Part shown: positions 63,577 to 64,000 of the stretch, piece after piece
How positions within the stretch are numbered: position 1 is the first letter of the stretch
How the letters are laid out: every line of letters begins with the position of its first letter
DNA from: Solihabitans fulvus
GTDB lineage: Bacteria; Actinomycetota; Actinomycetes; Mycobacteriales; Pseudonocardiaceae
Direction: 5' to 3'
Assembly (NCBI RefSeq): GCF_008386585.1
Contig: NZ_VUOB01000010.1
Span: forward strand, 178,982 to 242,981
Length of the DNA: 64,000 nucleotides
Program-made: the position numbers and the translations under genes
Notes under the pieces: generated by a model
Seen by the model: the letters and a program-made list of their open reading frames with translations, nothing else
What the model was told of the DNA's origin: nothing
Databases searched by the model: none

Positions 63577-64000
63577 TTCACCACTGCACCCCGCCGCCTT
63601 CACCAGGCCCCGGCGCACGGCGCACGCCCCGCGCCCGCGAACCGCGACCTCGCCCCACACTCCGCAAGTCGCGCCCCGCGAGCCGCGAGCCCTCGACCTC
63701 GCGCCAGCTATCCACAACCCACCCAGTTACCCACAGCCCGCCCCACACCACCCGCCCGCACGGCCGCCGGTGACAACGCTGGCCAAGGGCACGTCCCCCA
63801 GGGTGGGTGGGGGATTTCCACAGGTGGGCGACCCACATTTCGCGCCCCGCGCACCTCACCCCGCGCCAGCGTCTTCACCGGTTGACGGTGCACGCCTCGC
63901 GCCCAGCGCACCGCTTTTTCACTTCGTGGCGGTGCGGGGTGTGCGAGTTCGCCGTCGGCCCCTGGAGGCGCAGGAGGGTCGACGGAGCGAAGCGGAGTCG
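63577..64000. other. apparently non-coding right end
   Basis: About 424 bases of cytosine- and purine-poor low-complexity sequence. Three DnaA-box-like 9-mers occur (63708, 63727, 63814) and a GGAGCGAAGCGGAGTCG repeat element sits at 63984-64000. A frame is open on the plus strand throughout, but its codon composition does not look coding. Nothing else was recognised. Confidence 0.5.

Noticed and set aside
63518..64000. Open frame after the SOS box running to the window edge
   Set aside because: It has no stop in 161 codons, but the product is proline/alanine/arginine rich, third-position GC bias is weak, it lies across a strong hairpin, and no ribosome site is seen.

Overview
The window is high-GC actinobacterial DNA, most likely from the family Pseudonocardiaceae (relatives of Lentzea, Saccharothrix, Actinosynnema or Amycolatopsis). 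The reasons are the many GTG starts, the ribosomal and RNA polymerase genes with actinobacterial sequence signatures, a complete mce lipid-import operon, hadA/hadB dehydratases, type VII secretion-like small proteins and a mycobacterial-type LexA box. The genus cannot be fixed from the sequence alone. No rRNA genes, CRISPR array or insertion sequence were seen.

Layout. Nearly all housekeeping genes lie on the minus strand, so the transcription order runs right to left. From the right: tRNA-Thr, tRNA-Met, rpmG, hadA, hadB (59.0-57.5 kb); tRNA-Trp, secE, nusG, rplK, rplA (53.6-50.9 kb); rplJ, rplL with a leader RNA (49.9-48.6 kb); mceG, yrbE-A/B, mceA-F and two Mce-associated genes (48.4-36.7 kb); rpoB, rpoC (36.3-28.8 kb); rpsL, rpsG, fusA, tuf (24.5-20.2 kb); the S10 operon rpsJ to rpsQ (19.8-14.4 kb); the spc operon rplN to rplO (14.3-10.1 kb); secY, adk, map (8.9-6.3 kb); and infA, rpmJ, rpsM, rpsK, rpsD, rpoA, rplQ, truA (5.9-1.2 kb). 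The order resembles that of mycobacteria, but accessory genes are inserted at several joints.

Accessory genes sit mostly on the plus strand at the joints: a VapBC-type toxin-antitoxin pair plus a divergent small gene between rplO and secY (9.2-10.0 kb); a YbaB/EspC-like/large helical-protein cassette between rpsL and rpoC (25.1-27.8 kb); a proline-rich membrane protein between rplJ and rplA; and aspC with three DUF4190-type membrane proteins between tRNA-Trp and hadB. The left edge has an AbfB/LGFP-repeat protein. The right edge has a multi-domain GGDEF/EAL membrane protein with a degenerate GGDEF site, a GNAT acetyltransferase, a small helical protein, and a perfect SOS box followed by a hairpin.

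Together the genes cover translation (about 30 ribosomal proteins, EF-Tu, EF-G, IF-1), transcription (alpha, beta, beta-prime, NusG), Sec export (SecY, SecE), protein N-terminal processing (Map), adenylate metabolism (Adk) and uptake of lipids or sterols (Mce). Strong stem-loops mark most transcription-unit ends. Plausible sigma-70-type promoters are visible for infA, rpsL, rpoB and rplJ.
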